Shown: positions 34,101 through 43,550, counted from the first letter of the stretch. The stretch is 64,000 nt of DNA from Virgisporangium ochraceum (GCF_016863655.1 NZ_BOPH01000142.1:62001-126000), one strand, 5' to 3'. Numbers and translations are program-made. The notes: generated from the sequence alone by a model not told the origin.

Positions 34101-35090
34101 ATGAGTACTCCACCCGGGTACCCGCCACCGGGCGACCCGTATGGCCAGCCACCTGGCCAACCGCCCACCTCAGGTGGGCCGTACCAGGGGTTCCCGCCGC
34201 AACAGCCGCCCCCGCAGCAGGCACAGCAGCCACCACAGCAGCCGCAGCCCGACCAGTTCGGCCAGCAGCCCGGCTTCGGGCAGCAGCCCGGGTACGGCCA
34301 GCCGACCTCGGCACCTCCGTCGTCGGGCGGGCCCTACGCACCGCCGCCGGGCGCTCCGTACAACCCGCCGCCCACGTCGGGCGTCCCGTACAACCCACCA
34401 CCCACGTCGGGCGTCCCGTACACGCCGCCGCCGACCTCGGGCGTCCCCTATGGACCCGCACCGGGTGGCGCGCCGTTCGGGCAGCAGCCCTACGACCCGA
34501 ACCAGCCCCAGAACCAGCCGCCGTTCGGGCAGCAGCCGTACGACCCCAACCAGGCGGCCTACCCGACGAGCGGCTTCCCGGCCGGCCCTCCGGGGTACGG
34601 CACCGACCCGACCGGCGCCTACCCGGGTGCCCCGGCGCCCGCCCGCAGCCGGCGCACGCTGCTGATCTCGCTGATCGCCGCGGTCGTCGTGGTGGTGCTC
34701 GTCGGTGGCGGCATCACCGCGTTCCTCGTGCTGGGCCGCGGCGGCGGCGACGGGCAGGCCAACCCGACGGCGGCCGCCAGCAACTTCCTCACCGCCGTGT
34801 ACAAGGACAAGGACGCCACCAGGGCGAGCAAGTACGTCTGCGCCTCGGCGCGCGACGCCGACCAGATCAAGACGAAGGTCGACCAGGTCAAGGCGTACGC
34901 GCAGAAGTTCAACCGGGATCCGCAGTTCACCTGGGACGAGCCGAAGGTCGAGAAGTCCAACAAGGAGTCGGCCACCCTCGCCGTCACTGTGCGGTTCACC
35001 ACCAGCGACGACCGCGCCGCCGAGGAGAAGCTGAGTATCACGGCGGTCAACGACGACGGCTGGTTGGTCTGCGAGGTCAAGACCGTCTGA
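34101..35090 (+). CDS. Pro/Gln-rich single-pass membrane protein with outer domain
   Basis: The 329-residue protein has a cytoplasmic low-complexity N-terminus (about 1-185) rich in Pro, Gln, Gly and Tyr, including three tandem YNPPPTSGVP-type decapeptides (residues about 86-115) and two PFGQQPYDPNQ repeats. One transmembrane helix follows (about 193-216), then an outer domain of about 110 residues with two Cys, resembling DUF4878/NTF2-like lipoprotein folds. No catalytic motif is visible. ATG 34101 has AGGGGG upstream. TACGCT at 34068-34073 is a possible -10, back to back with the DUF4177 promoter. It precedes the two ArsA ATPase genes by 20 bp. The role is unknown. Confidence 0.75.
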   Translation: MSTPPGYPPPGDPYGQPPGQPPTSGGPYQGFPPQQPPPQQAQQPPQQPQPDQFGQQPGFGQQPGYGQPTSAPPSSGGPYAPPPGAPYNPPPTSGVPYNPPPTSGVPYTPPPTSGVPYGPAPGGAPFGQQPYDPNQPQNQPPFGQQPYDPNQAAYPTSGFPAGPPGYGTDPTGAYPGAPAPARSRRTLLISLIAAVVVVVLVGGGITAFLVLGRGGGDGQANPTAAASNFLTAVYKDKDATRASKYVCASARDADQIKTKVDQVKAYAQKFNRDPQFTWDEPKVEKSNKESATLAVTVRFTTSDDRAAEEKLSITAVNDDGWLVCEVKTV

Positions 35091-35110
35091 CGCGCACTAC
35101 CGTTGGCGGC

Positions 35111-36088
35111 ATGACTGGCAAGGGGCGCGGGGTCGGGTGGCCGGCCCGCCTGCACGTGGTCACGGGCAAGGGCGGCACGGGGAAGACCACCGTCGCCGCC
35201 GCGCTCGCGTTGGCTCTCGCCGCCGACGGTGGCCGCGTGCTGCTCGTCGAGGTCGAGGGGCGGCAGGGCATCGCCCCGCTGTTCGGCCTCGGCCCGCTGC
35301 CGTACCAGGAACGGCGGGTCGCCACCACGCCCGGCGGCGGTGAGGTCCGCGCGCTCGCGGTCGACGCCGAGGAGGCGTTGCTCGAGTACCTGGACATGTT
35401 CTACAAGCTGGGCGTCGCCGGCCGCGCGCTGCGCAAGGTCGGCGCGATCGACTTCGCCACGACGATCGCGCCCGGACTGCGCGACGTGCTGCTCACCGGC
35501 AAGGTCAAGGAGTCGGTGACCCGCACCGCCGACGGCCGGCGGTTCTACGACTCCGTGGTGCTCGACGCGCCACCCACCGGTCGGATCGGGCGGTTCCTGA
35601 ACGTCACGGCCGAAACCGCCCGTCTCGCCAAGGTCGGGCCGATCAAGAACCAGAGCGAGGGGGTCGCCGCGATCCTGCGCTCCCCGATGACCACGGTGCA
35701 CGTGGTGACGCTGCTGGAGGAGATGCCGGTCCAGGAGAGCGCCGACGCCATGGCGGAGCTCACGGAACTCGGCATCCCGCTCGGCCGGGTGATCGTCAAC
35801 AACGCCCGGGAACCGGTGCTGGCCGGCGTGAAGATCACCGCCGCCGAGGTGAAGCGCGGGCTCGTCGCGGCCGGTCTGCCGGCCGACCGGGAGACCGTGG
35901 CCGGCCTGGTCGCCGAGGGCCGGGCGTATCAGACCCGGCTGGAGGTCGAGGCGGAGCTGCGGGCCGGGTTGGACACTCTCGGGCGTCCCGTGATCGAACT
36001 GCCCGCGCAGGCGGGCGGCGTGACCCGCGACGGCCTCGACCGGCTCGCGAAGCTGCTCCACGACGGCCTGTCCAAGGCAGTTACGTAA
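35111..36088 (+). CDS. ArsA/GET3-family ATPase, first subunit (Rv3679-like)
   Basis: This is a deviant-Walker P-loop ATPase of the ArsA family, 325 residues, with P-loop GKGGTGKTT at 19-27 and the switch segment VVLDAPPTGRIGRFLN. It pairs with the next gene, and together they resemble M. tuberculosis Rv3679-Rv3680, an ArsA-like pair implicated in protection from toxic metabolites; they are not linked to any arsenite pump here. No membrane segment. ATG 35111 lies 7 nt after TACCGT (35098-35103), so a leaderless transcript is possible. Confidence 0.9.
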   Translation: MTGKGRGVGWPARLHVVTGKGGTGKTTVAAALALALAADGGRVLLVEVEGRQGIAPLFGLGPLPYQERRVATTPGGGEVRALAVDAEEALLEYLDMFYKLGVAGRALRKVGAIDFATTIAPGLRDVLLTGKVKESVTRTADGRRFYDSVVLDAPPTGRIGRFLNVTAETARLAKVGPIKNQSEGVAAILRSPMTTVHVVTLLEEMPVQESADAMAELTELGIPLGRVIVNNAREPVLAGVKITAAEVKRGLVAAGLPADRETVAGLVAEGRAYQTRLEVEAELRAGLDTLGRPVIELPAQAGGVTRDGLDRLAKLLHDGLSKAVT

Positions 36089-36151
36089 GAGACTCTGTGA
36101 TGCGTCTCTTCGACCGAGCAGACCCGGTGATCTGACAGATACGCTCGGAAC

Positions 36152-37306
36152 GTGGTTTCTGAAAGCCCGGTGAGTCCCGAGCTGGACCTCGACGTGATCC
36201 TCGGTGACCCGGGGATCCGCACCGTGGTCTGCTGCGGAGCCGGCGGTGTCGGCAAGACCACCACGGCCGCCGCGCTGGCGCTGCGTGCGGCCGAGAAGCA
36301 CGGACGCAGCACCGTGGTGCTGACCATCGATCCGGCCCGGCGCCTCGCACAGAGCCTCGGGCTCACCGAGCTCGACAACACCCCGCGCCGTGTGGAGGGC
36401 GTCTCCGGCGACCTGCACGCGATGATGCTCGACATGAAGCGCACCTTCGACGAGGTGGTGCTCGCACACACCGACCCGAAGCGCGCCGAGGAGATCTTCG
36501 CCAACCCGTTCTACCAGGCCATGAGCTCCACGTTCTCCGGCACGCAGGAGTACATGGCGATGGAGAAGCTCGGCCAGCTGCGCGCCCGCGACCTGTGGGA
36601 CCTGTGGGACCTGATCATCGTCGACACGCCGCCGTCACGGTCGGCCCTGGACTTCCTCGACGCGCCGGCCCGGCTGGGGCGGTTCCTCGACGGGCGGATG
36701 TTGCGCATGTTGCTTGCACCGGCGCGGGCCGGCGGTCGAAGCGTGTTCTCGCTGGTGTCGTCGTCGTTCAGTCTCGTGGGGCGCACGGTGACGAAGGTGC
36801 TCGGCACCCAGCTGCTGGCCGACCTCAGCGGGTTCGTCGCGGCGCTCGACTCGATGTTCGGCGGCTTCCGCGCCCGCGCGGAGCAGACCTACCGCGTGCT
36901 GCAGGACCGGGAGACCGCGTTCCTGCTGGTGGCGGCGCCCGAGCCCGACGCGGTCCGGGAGGCGGCGTACTTCGCCGGCCGGCTGGCGCAGGACGACATG
37001 CCCCTGGCGGGGCTGGTGGTGAACCGGATGACCACGGTGTCGGCGCCCGCACTGACGGCGTCCGACGCCCGCACGGCGGCCGACGAACTGGAGGCCGCCT
37101 CCGTCGGCGACGGGTCGGCCGCCTCTCCTGTGGCCGACCTGCTGCGGGTGCACGCGGCGCTCGCCGAGCAGGCCGAGCGCCAGGCCGCCGAGGCGGCCCG
37201 CTTCCAGCGCGAGTACCCCCACGTTCCGGTGGCGACCGCCGCCGCCCAGGCCGCGGACATCCACGACCTGGACGGACTCAGGCGCATCGGCGACGAACTC
37301 TGCTGA
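36152..37306 (+). CDS. ArsA/GET3-family ATPase, second subunit (Rv3680-like)
   Basis: The 384-residue second member of the pair has P-loop GAGGVGKTTT, the signature LTIDPARRLAQSLGL and IIVDTPPSRSALDFLD, all typical of ArsA/Get3. The two subunits presumably form the two nucleotide sites that single-chain ArsA carries in tandem. GTG 36152 lies 6 nt after TACGCT (36140-36145) with a 63-bp gap from the first gene, so it probably has its own leaderless promoter. whiB follows in the opposite direction. Confidence 0.9.
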   Translation: MVSESPVSPELDLDVILGDPGIRTVVCCGAGGVGKTTTAAALALRAAEKHGRSTVVLTIDPARRLAQSLGLTELDNTPRRVEGVSGDLHAMMLDMKRTFDEVVLAHTDPKRAEEIFANPFYQAMSSTFSGTQEYMAMEKLGQLRARDLWDLWDLIIVDTPPSRSALDFLDAPARLGRFLDGRMLRMLLAPARAGGRSVFSLVSSSFSLVGRTVTKVLGTQLLADLSGFVAALDSMFGGFRARAEQTYRVLQDRETAFLLVAAPEPDAVREAAYFAGRLAQDDMPLAGLVVNRMTTVSAPALTASDARTAADELEAASVGDGSAASPVADLLRVHAALAEQAERQAAEAARFQREYPHVPVATAAAQAADIHDLDGLRRIGDELC

Positions 37307-37333
37307 TTCCCGTCGTCGCCGTACGGGTGAAAC

Positions 37334-37657
37334 TTATACGGATCCGGCGTTGACCAGTTCCTTCTCTGTCAGGCTCTTGTCGAGGCCACGGTCACGCATC
37401 GCAGCCTCGAACGTACGACGCCAGCTCGTCACGCTGGGGTGACGCCGAAGCAGCGCCCGGCGTTCACGCTCCGTCATTCCGCCCCAGACCCCGAACTCGA
37501 TCCGGTTGTCGAGCGCATCGGCCAGACACTCCATCCGCACCGGGCAGCTGCGGCAGATGCGCTTGGCGACGTTCTGCTCAGCGCCCTGCACGAACAGTGC
37601 GTCCGGATCTCCGTTCCGGCACGCAGCCAGGCTCGGCCAGTCGACGACCATGCTCAT
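37334..37657 (-). CDS. WhiB-family iron-sulfur transcription factor (WhiB4-like)
   Basis: WhiB proteins are small [4Fe-4S] regulators that respond to redox stress and contact the sigma factor. This 107-residue member has Cys13, Cys35, Cys38 and Cys44 (C-X21-C-X2-C-X5-C) and the GVWGG turn at 56-60, followed by a basic C-terminal tail (RRALLRRHPSVTSWRR). Position next to the ArsA pair and divergent from ponA2 matches M. tuberculosis whiB4 (Rv3681c). A G-rich ribosome site lies upstream of ATG 37657; a second ATG at 37651 is possible. Confidence 0.92.
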   Translation of the reverse strand: MSMVVDWPSLAACRNGDPDALFVQGAEQNVAKRICRSCPVRMECLADALDNRIEFGVWGGMTERERRALLRRHPSVTSWRRTFEAAMRDRGLDKSLTEKELVNAGSV

Positions 37658-38092
37658 GCTCGCTAATCCCCCCTAGTACTCCCCCAAGTACGTCCAAGGC
37701 GTTCCCCCGACGAGATCACCTAAACCAGGACCGATCCCCCCGATCCCGGTCAAGTCACCCCGCACACTGCCCCGAACGGACGAAGCTGTCGGTCCAATGA
37801 CTTCCGGCCCCGCAGGGCCATCATGCTCTGTAATCACTCGACTACGCAACGCTGTTGCACCAGGTTAACCGCCGTTTTCTCCTCCGCCAACCGTCGACGG
37901 AGGGTCATCCCGACGGTTGCGCAAGTTCCAGCCCTCCGGGTGATTGGCCGGTAAAGCCCGATTTCGGAGCCGGATGTGGCGGAGAATTGACTCCTGAGGA
38001 CCAACCAACCGCCAGCGTCCGTGCGTCTATCCCAACGACGGGGCGTCCACTCAGGACGCGGCCTCGTCGTAGAGGTCACGTACCCTGGGGCG
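37658..38092. promoter_or_regulatory. 435-bp divergent regulatory region whiB / ponA2
   Basis: No gene is supported here. The region is unusually AT-containing for the window. It holds the inverted repeat GCAAC-GCT-GTTGC (37846-37858), a candidate operator, and TACCCT (38081-38086), the likely ponA2 -10. C-runs (CCCCCCTAGT, CCCCCAAG) near 37670 are the complement of the whiB ribosome-binding region. Confidence 0.5.
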
Positions 38093-40567
38093 GTGAAGTG
38101 GATGCGCAATCGCGATCACAGCCTGCTTGCAAACGGAGCGTCGCTCCTTGTATGCGGGCTGCTCGCAGGCTTGGTGGTGGCAGCGGCGGCTTTCCCCGCC
38201 GTTGCAATGGGTGGTCTGGCAGCCAAGGCGGGCGCCGACACCTTCGACAGCCTGCCGACCGAGATCGACGTGCTCCCTTTGCCACAGAACACCGAGGTCT
38301 ACGCCAACGACGGCACCACGCTGCTGGCCTACATGTACGACGAGAACCGTCGTGACGTGACGCTCGACCAGATGGCCGAGGTCGTGCGGCAGGCCATGGT
38401 GGCGTCGGAGGACTCGCGGTTCTACCAGCACAACGGCGTCGACATGAAGGGTGTGGCCCGCGCGTTCGTCAACAACCAGCGCGGCGGCAACACCCAGGGG
38501 GCGTCGACGCTCACCATGCAGTACGTGCGGCAGGTGGTCTCCTACTCGGCCAAGACGCCGTCGGAGGTGGTCGCCGCCACGGAGGACACCGGGCCACGCA
38601 AGATCGCCGAGATCAAGCGGGCGCTCGCGATCGAGAAGAAGCTCACCAAGGACCAGATCCTCGAGCGCTACCTCAACATCGCGTCCTTCGGCAACGGCGC
38701 CTACGGCGTCGACGCGGCGAGCAAGGTGTACTTCGGCAAGCCGGCGTCCGAGCTCACGCTCGGCGAGGCCTCGCTGATCGTCGGCCTGGTGAAGGCGCCG
38801 AGCGACTTCGACCCGGCCGACGACAAGAAGCGGCCCCGGGCGATCGAACGGCGCGACAACTACGTGCTGCCGCAGATGGTGAAGATGGGCTACATCACCC
38901 AGCAGCAGGCCGACGAGGCGAAGGCGACGAAGCTCAACTTCGTCAACAAGCGCACGCCGGAGGGCTGCACGCAGATCCAGCGGCCCGAACTCAACGCCGG
39001 CTACTTCTGCGACTACCTGATCCGCTGGTGGGGTGAGCAGGCGAAGTTCGGCAAGGACACCTACGAGCGGCAGAACAAGCTGCGGTCGGCCGGCTACAAG
39101 ATCATCAGCTCGCTCGACCTGCAGGCCCAGGCCGCGTCGGTGAAGAGCATCAACGACGTCATGGCCAAGAAGGGTGGCAACAACACCACCGAGACCATGA
39201 TGCTCACGGGTGTGGCGCCGGGATCCGGACGGGTCACGTCGATGGCGGTCAACCGGAACTTCAGCAACGACCAGTCGGTCAACGGGCCGAACTCGAACCC
39301 GGCGAAGAAGGGCCTCAAGGGCAACTGGCCGAACACCACCGTGCCGCTCCTGAGCGCCGGTGGTGACACCCAGGGCTACCAGGCCGGCTCGGTGTTCAAG
39401 ATGTTCACCATCGTGGCCGCCCTGGAACGCGGCCTGCCGCTGGACTACCCGATCGACGCCAAGTCGCCGTACAAATCGAAGTACATCATCGACCGGGGCA
39501 GCCCGGCCGCCTGCCCGGGCACCCAGTTCTACTGCCCGGAGAACTCCGGCAAGAACGACGCCGGCGTCGTGAACATGTGGTCCGGCCTCGGCCGGTCGAT
39601 CAACACCTACTTCGTGCCGCTGCAGGAGCAGATCGGCACCTCGAAGGTGGTCGACGTGGCCAAGCGGCTCGGCCTCACGTTCCACAACCAGCAGGACACC
39701 GACCTCGCCAAGAACGCCGACGAGTGGGGCGCCTACACGCTCGGCGTCACCGCGCAGACCCCGCTGGAGATGGCGAACGCCTACGCGACGCTGGCCGCCG
39801 ACGGCAAGTACTGCAAGCCGACGCCGCTCCTCGAACTGCAGGACCTCCAGGGCAAGAAGCTGGAGGGCGGCGAGCCCGAGTGCCAGCAGGTCGTCGACCC
39901 CGACGTGGCCCGCGGCGCCGTCGACGCCGGCCGGTGCCCGCTGGGCGACCAGTCGGCCTACGGCAAGTGCACCAGTGGTACCGCGTCCGACACCAAGGGC
40001 AAGGTCAAGCACCCGGTGTTCGGCAAGACCGGCACCACCGACAAGGAGAAGTCGGCCACGATCATCATCTCCACGAAGTCGCTCACGATGGCCGGTTTCT
40101 ACACCGACGCCGACTGGCCGCAGACCAACGAGCGCTTCGAGCACAATGGTGGCGTCAACCCGGCCGTGCAGAACGCGATGGCCGGCGCGATGCAGGGCAA
40201 GCCACAGCAGGGCTTCGAGAAACCCAGCCAGAAGATGGCCTTCGGTACCCGGGTGTCGATCCCGAACGTCAAGTGCAACTCGGTCTCCGACGCCCGCAGC
40301 AAGCTGCAGCGGGCCGGGTTCAGCGTGACGACCGGTCGGGAGGAGCCGTCCGACTGCCCGAAGGGCACCGTGGCGAAGACCTCGCCCGAGGGCAGCACGG
40401 TCAAGGGCGGCGTCGTGTCGATCATCGTGTCGTCGGGTCCCGGGGGCGCGAGCCCGGGCGCGGGCGGCGGCCGCGGTGGCGGCAACGCCGGCCCTGGCAA
40501 CGGTGGCGGCAACGGCGGGGTCAACGGCCGGTGCGCCCAGCTGCCCTGGCTCTGCCCCGACGACTGA
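38093..40567 (+). CDS. ponA2: bifunctional class A penicillin-binding protein (PonA2-like)
   Basis: It polymerises and cross-links peptidoglycan outside the membrane. From GTG 38093 the 824-residue protein has one N-terminal transmembrane helix (about 15-40), a GT51 glycosyltransferase domain with catalytic Glu106 (SEDSRFYQHNG), a transpeptidase domain with Ser433-Val-Phe-Lys436, Ser502-Ile-Asn504 and Lys645-Thr-Gly647, one PASTA domain (about 715-780) and a Gly/Ala/Asn-rich tail. This is the M. tuberculosis PonA2 (Rv3682) layout and position. The start is chosen because TACCCT ends 6 nt before the GTG; ATG 38102 is an alternative. Confidence 0.95.
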   Translation: MKWMRNRDHSLLANGASLLVCGLLAGLVVAAAAFPAVAMGGLAAKAGADTFDSLPTEIDVLPLPQNTEVYANDGTTLLAYMYDENRRDVTLDQMAEVVRQAMVASEDSRFYQHNGVDMKGVARAFVNNQRGGNTQGASTLTMQYVRQVVSYSAKTPSEVVAATEDTGPRKIAEIKRALAIEKKLTKDQILERYLNIASFGNGAYGVDAASKVYFGKPASELTLGEASLIVGLVKAPSDFDPADDKKRPRAIERRDNYVLPQMVKMGYITQQQADEAKATKLNFVNKRTPEGCTQIQRPELNAGYFCDYLIRWWGEQAKFGKDTYERQNKLRSAGYKIISSLDLQAQAASVKSINDVMAKKGGNNTTETMMLTGVAPGSGRVTSMAVNRNFSNDQSVNGPNSNPAKKGLKGNWPNTTVPLLSAGGDTQGYQAGSVFKMFTIVAALERGLPLDYPIDAKSPYKSKYIIDRGSPAACPGTQFYCPENSGKNDAGVVNMWSGLGRSINTYFVPLQEQIGTSKVVDVAKRLGLTFHNQQDTDLAKNADEWGAYTLGVTAQTPLEMANAYATLAADGKYCKPTPLLELQDLQGKKLEGGEPECQQVVDPDVARGAVDAGRCPLGDQSAYGKCTSGTASDTKGKVKHPVFGKTGTTDKEKSATIIISTKSLTMAGFYTDADWPQTNERFEHNGGVNPAVQNAMAGAMQGKPQQGFEKPSQKMAFGTRVSIPNVKCNSVSDARSKLQRAGFSVTTGREEPSDCPKGTVAKTSPEGSTVKGGVVSIIVSSGPGGASPGAGGGRGGGNAGPGNGGGNGGVNGRCAQLPWLCPDD

Positions 40568-40580
40568 TCAGCGGCAAGGT

Positions 40581-40622
40581 CGCCGGTGGCCCCTGTCCGC
40601 TCGCGGACAGGGGCCACCGGCG
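40581..40622. terminator. strong bidirectional terminator between ponA2 and yqeY
   Basis: CGCCGGTGGCCCCTGTCCGC and its exact complement flank a TC dinucleotide, giving a perfect 20-bp inverted repeat between two convergent genes. Confidence 0.85.
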
Positions 40623-40694
40623 TTACCGGCTCACGGCGCGGGCGCGCGAAGCTGTCCGAGTGGCGCCGCCCCGTAGCGCGTCACCTCGAAAACG

Positions 40695-41150
40695 TCAGAC
40701 CGAAAGCTGACGACGGACCTCAGCCGCGACGCGGCCGCCCTCGGCGCGACCGGCGACGGCGGCCTGGGCCGCCTTCATGGCGGGGCCCATGCTCTGCTTA
40801 CCGCTGAAACCGCCGGCGGCGAGCGCCCCCGCGACCAGCTCGGCGATCTCCTCGTCGGAGAGCTGGGCGGGCAGGTAGCCGCTGAGCACCTCCTCCTCGG
40901 CGCGCTCCTTGGTGGCCAGCGCGTCACGACCGGCGTCGGCGAACGCGGCCGCCGCCTCGCGGCGCTTCTTCGCCTCCTTCGTGAGCACGCCGAGCACCTC
41001 GTCGTCGGTGAGCTCGCGGGCCGCCTTGCCGCTGACCTCCGCCGCCTTCACGGCGGTGAGCGCCATGCGGAGCGTCGACGTGACGAGCTCGTCGCGGGCC
41101 TTCATCGCGGCGCGGAGATCCGTCTCCAGTCGCGCCTTCATCGTGGACAT
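40695..41150 (-). CDS. GatB/YqeY domain protein
   Basis: The 151-residue protein (MSTMKARLETDLRAAMKARDELVTS...) is a stand-alone YqeY-type helical domain, related to the tRNA-binding tail of GatB. It contains the conserved EEEVLSGYLPAQLSDEEIAELV and GPAMKAAQAAVAGRAEG segments. Its function is unproven, with a tRNA-related role assumed from GatB. ATG 41150 follows TACTTT (41163-41158) by 7 nt, consistent with leaderless initiation. It is divergent from the phosphoesterase gene. Confidence 0.9.
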   Translation of the reverse strand: MSTMKARLETDLRAAMKARDELVTSTLRMALTAVKAAEVSGKAARELTDDEVLGVLTKEAKKRREAAAAFADAGRDALATKERAEEEVLSGYLPAQLSDEEIAELVAGALAAGGFSGKQSMGPAMKAAQAAVAGRAEGGRVAAEVRRQLSV

Positions 41151-41213
41151 GGCCGGAAAAGTACCGTCGGGGAGGCGACGATGGCGAGCCGGTTTGAAAG
41201 CTAATCTTGGCGG

Positions 41214-42086
41214 ATGCGCTTTCGTACGTTGGCTGCCGGCACCATCGGGCTCGGCCTCGGCGTGGCCGCGTACGCGAGCCTGGTGGAACGCAACTGGTAC
41301 CGGCTGCGGCGGGTCGTGGTGCCGGTGCTGCCCGACGGCGCGTTCCCGCTGCGCGTCCTGCACATCAGCGACCTGCACATGACGCCCTACCAGCGCCGCA
41401 AGCAGCGCTGGGTCGCCGAGCTGGCCTCGTTGGAACCCGATCTGGTGATCGTCACGGGCGACAACCTGGCGCACGTCGACGCCGTACCGGCGGCGCTGCG
41501 GGCCTTCGAGCCGCTGTTCCAGTTCCCCGGCGCGTTCGTGTTCGGCTCGAACGACTACTTCGGTCCGGTGCTGAAGAACCCGTTGGGGTACCTCCGCCGC
41601 GACCGCGAGCACATCGAGGGCCCGCCGCTGCCGACGGAGGAACTCCGCGCGGGGCTGGTGTCCGCCGGCTGGCTCGAGCTCAACAACGCCCGCGGTTTTC
41701 TCAAAGCGGGTGGACGCGCGATCGAGCTGGTCGGCGTCGACGACCCCCACATCGGCCGCGACCGGTACTTCTCCGCGCCGCTCGACCAGGGCGCCGACCT
41801 GCACCTCGGGGTCACCCACTCGCCCGAGCCGCGGGTGCTCGACCCGATGGTCGACGACGGCCTCGACCTGATCCTGGCCGGCCATACCCACGGCGGGCAG
41901 GTCTGTGTGCCGTTCTACGGCGCGCTCACCACCAACTGCGAGCTTCCGCGCCGGATGGCCCGCGGGCTGCACCGGTACGGCGACGCCTGGCTGCACGTCA
42001 GCGCCGGGTTGGGAACGCACCCCACGGCACCGGTGCGGTTCGCGTGCCCGCCCGAGGTCTCGATCCTGACGCTGGTGCCGGCGTGA
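41214..42086 (+). CDS. membrane-anchored metallophosphoesterase, Rv3683-like
   Basis: The 290-residue calcineurin-like phosphoesterase has an N-terminal hydrophobic anchor (about 5-22) and metal motifs HISDLHM, VTGDNLAH, GSNDYFGP and AGHTHGGQV in the expected order. The Asn-Asp of the GNH motif is present as GSND. It matches the conserved gene next to ponA2 in mycobacteria (Rv3683). The substrate is unknown. ATG 41214 lies 6 nt after TAATCT (41202-41207), so it is probably leaderless. Its stop overlaps the next GTG by 4 bp. Confidence 0.9.
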   Translation: MRFRTLAAGTIGLGLGVAAYASLVERNWYRLRRVVVPVLPDGAFPLRVLHISDLHMTPYQRRKQRWVAELASLEPDLVIVTGDNLAHVDAVPAALRAFEPLFQFPGAFVFGSNDYFGPVLKNPLGYLRRDREHIEGPPLPTEELRAGLVSAGWLELNNARGFLKAGGRAIELVGVDDPHIGRDRYFSAPLDQGADLHLGVTHSPEPRVLDPMVDDGLDLILAGHTHGGQVCVPFYGALTTNCELPRRMARGLHRYGDAWLHVSAGLGTHPTAPVRFACPPEVSILTLVPA

Positions 42087-43204
42087 CAGCCGACGCGCTG
42101 CCGTTACGGCGGTGGCCCCGGCGCGTGGGCTACGGCCTGGCGTTCGGGGCGGCCGGGTTGGCGGTGCTGCTGCCGTCCGGAACGGCGGGTGCGGGGCTGT
42201 TCTTCGCCACCCAGGTGCTGACGCCGGCGCGGTGGTATCCGCTGGTGGTGCGGTCTGTCGTCGATTCGGAGGTCGAGCTCACCCGTACCGAGGACACCGA
42301 GCGGTCGATGCCGCTCGGCCTGGCCTGGCGGGGCGGGCACGCCGTCCTCGGCGACGTGGTGCGGGTCGAGCGGAACACCGTGGTGCGGCGGGTCACGTCG
42401 GTGGTGCGGGGGTCGCTGCGGGCCGGTCTCCGGGCGTACACGAGCGGCTCTGTGTTCGAGGGCGACCCGCAGTCGGTGCACGGCCTGCCGTTCACGTCGG
42501 TGTTCGTTCCGGGTGAGCTGGGTCACTATCCGGCCTGGGTGCTGCCCGGGTCGGACACGTGGGTCATCGGGGTGCACGGCCGGGGCGCCAGCCGGGTGGA
42601 GGCGCTGCGCGTCCTGCCCACGCTGGCGGCGACCGGCGTCACCACGATGGTGATCTCCTACCGCAACGACCTGGGTGCGCCCGCCAGCCCCGACAGCTAC
42701 TACCACCTGGGTGCCACCGAGTGGCAGGACCTCGTGGCGGCCTGCGCCTACGCCCGTTCCGCCGGCGCGCGGCGCATCGTGCTGTACGGCTGGTCGATGG
42801 GTGGGGCGGTCGTCCTGAACGCCCTGCGGAACGAGGCGGTGCCCGACGTGGCCGGCCTGATCCTCGACTGCCCCGTCGTCGACTGGACCGCCACCCTGCG
42901 GATGCAGGCCGCCCAACGCCGCCTGCCCGGCGCTCTGACCTGGTCGGCGATCCGGCTGGTCGAGCAGCGGATCGGCGTCCGCCTGGCCGACCTGGACTTC
43001 TCCTCCTTCCGGCCGGCCGTGCCCACCCTCGTCTTCCTGGACGGCGACGATCGGGTGGTCGACCCCGCACCCACGCGCTCGTTCGCTCAGGGCGCCGGCG
43101 CCCGCCTGGTGGAGACCACCGGCGGCGGGCATGTGCGCTCGTGGAACGTGGATGCCGGGCGGTACGAGCGGGAGCTGACGGGGTTCCTGTCCGCCCTGGG
43201 TTGA
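42083..43204 (+). CDS. alpha/beta hydrolase with N-terminal membrane segment
   Basis: From GTG 42083 the 373-residue protein has one hydrophobic helix (about 17-46) and a C-terminal alpha/beta hydrolase domain with oxyanion region GVHGRGASR, nucleophile elbow GWSMGG (Ser238), acid in VFLDGDDRVVDP and His in TGGGHVRSW. It is translationally coupled (4-bp overlap) to the phosphoesterase and likely acts at the membrane on an ester or lipid; the substrate cannot be told from sequence. Confidence 0.85.
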   Translation: MTADALPLRRWPRRVGYGLAFGAAGLAVLLPSGTAGAGLFFATQVLTPARWYPLVVRSVVDSEVELTRTEDTERSMPLGLAWRGGHAVLGDVVRVERNTVVRRVTSVVRGSLRAGLRAYTSGSVFEGDPQSVHGLPFTSVFVPGELGHYPAWVLPGSDTWVIGVHGRGASRVEALRVLPTLAATGVTTMVISYRNDLGAPASPDSYYHLGATEWQDLVAACAYARSAGARRIVLYGWSMGGAVVLNALRNEAVPDVAGLILDCPVVDWTATLRMQAAQRRLPGALTWSAIRLVEQRIGVRLADLDFSSFRPAVPTLVFLDGDDRVVDPAPTRSFAQGAGARLVETTGGGHVRSWNVDAGRYERELTGFLSALG

Positions 43205-43224
43205 GCCTCGCCGGGGTATCGAGT

Positions 43225-43252
43225 TTGACCGGCGGAGGGGGTGGGCTAGTAT
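43225..43252 (+). promoter_or_regulatory. promoter of tRNA-Pro
   Basis: TTGACC (43225-43230), a 16-bp spacer and TAGTAT (43247-43252) make the best sigma70-type promoter seen in the window. Transcription would start near 43259, a few bases before the tRNA. Confidence 0.75.
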
Positions 43253-43265
43253 TGCTCGGCACGCT

Positions 43266-43339
<74 letters not shown>

Positions 43340-43368
43340 CAGAGCGAGTAATGCAGTGAGTAGCAGGT

Positions 43369-43399
43369 TGGGCCCTGCCACCTATGGTGGCGGGGCCCA
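43369..43399 (+). terminator. terminator after tRNA-Pro
   Basis: TGGGCCCTGCCACC (43369-43382) pairs with GGTGGCGGGGCCCA (43386-43399) around a TAT loop: 14 bp with a single T-G pair. It lies 30 bp after the tRNA and is followed by a short T-containing stretch (GCTTTCTG). Confidence 0.8.
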
Positions 43400-43550
43400 G
43401 TCGCTTTCTGCCCACCTGAACCCGGTGACGACATCCGACAGATCGCAGATCGTGAATCTTTAGGCAGTGGCCGACGGTAACACTACCGTCTCAGTCCAAT
43501 GATGAGGAATGATGGAACTACCGCTGCCCAGTATCGAAAGGCTGCTTCGG

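Noticed and set aside
37834-38109. 91-codon minus-strand frame in the whiB/ponA2 gap
   Set aside because: Overlaps the ponA2 start and has no ribosome site, -10 or family resemblance.
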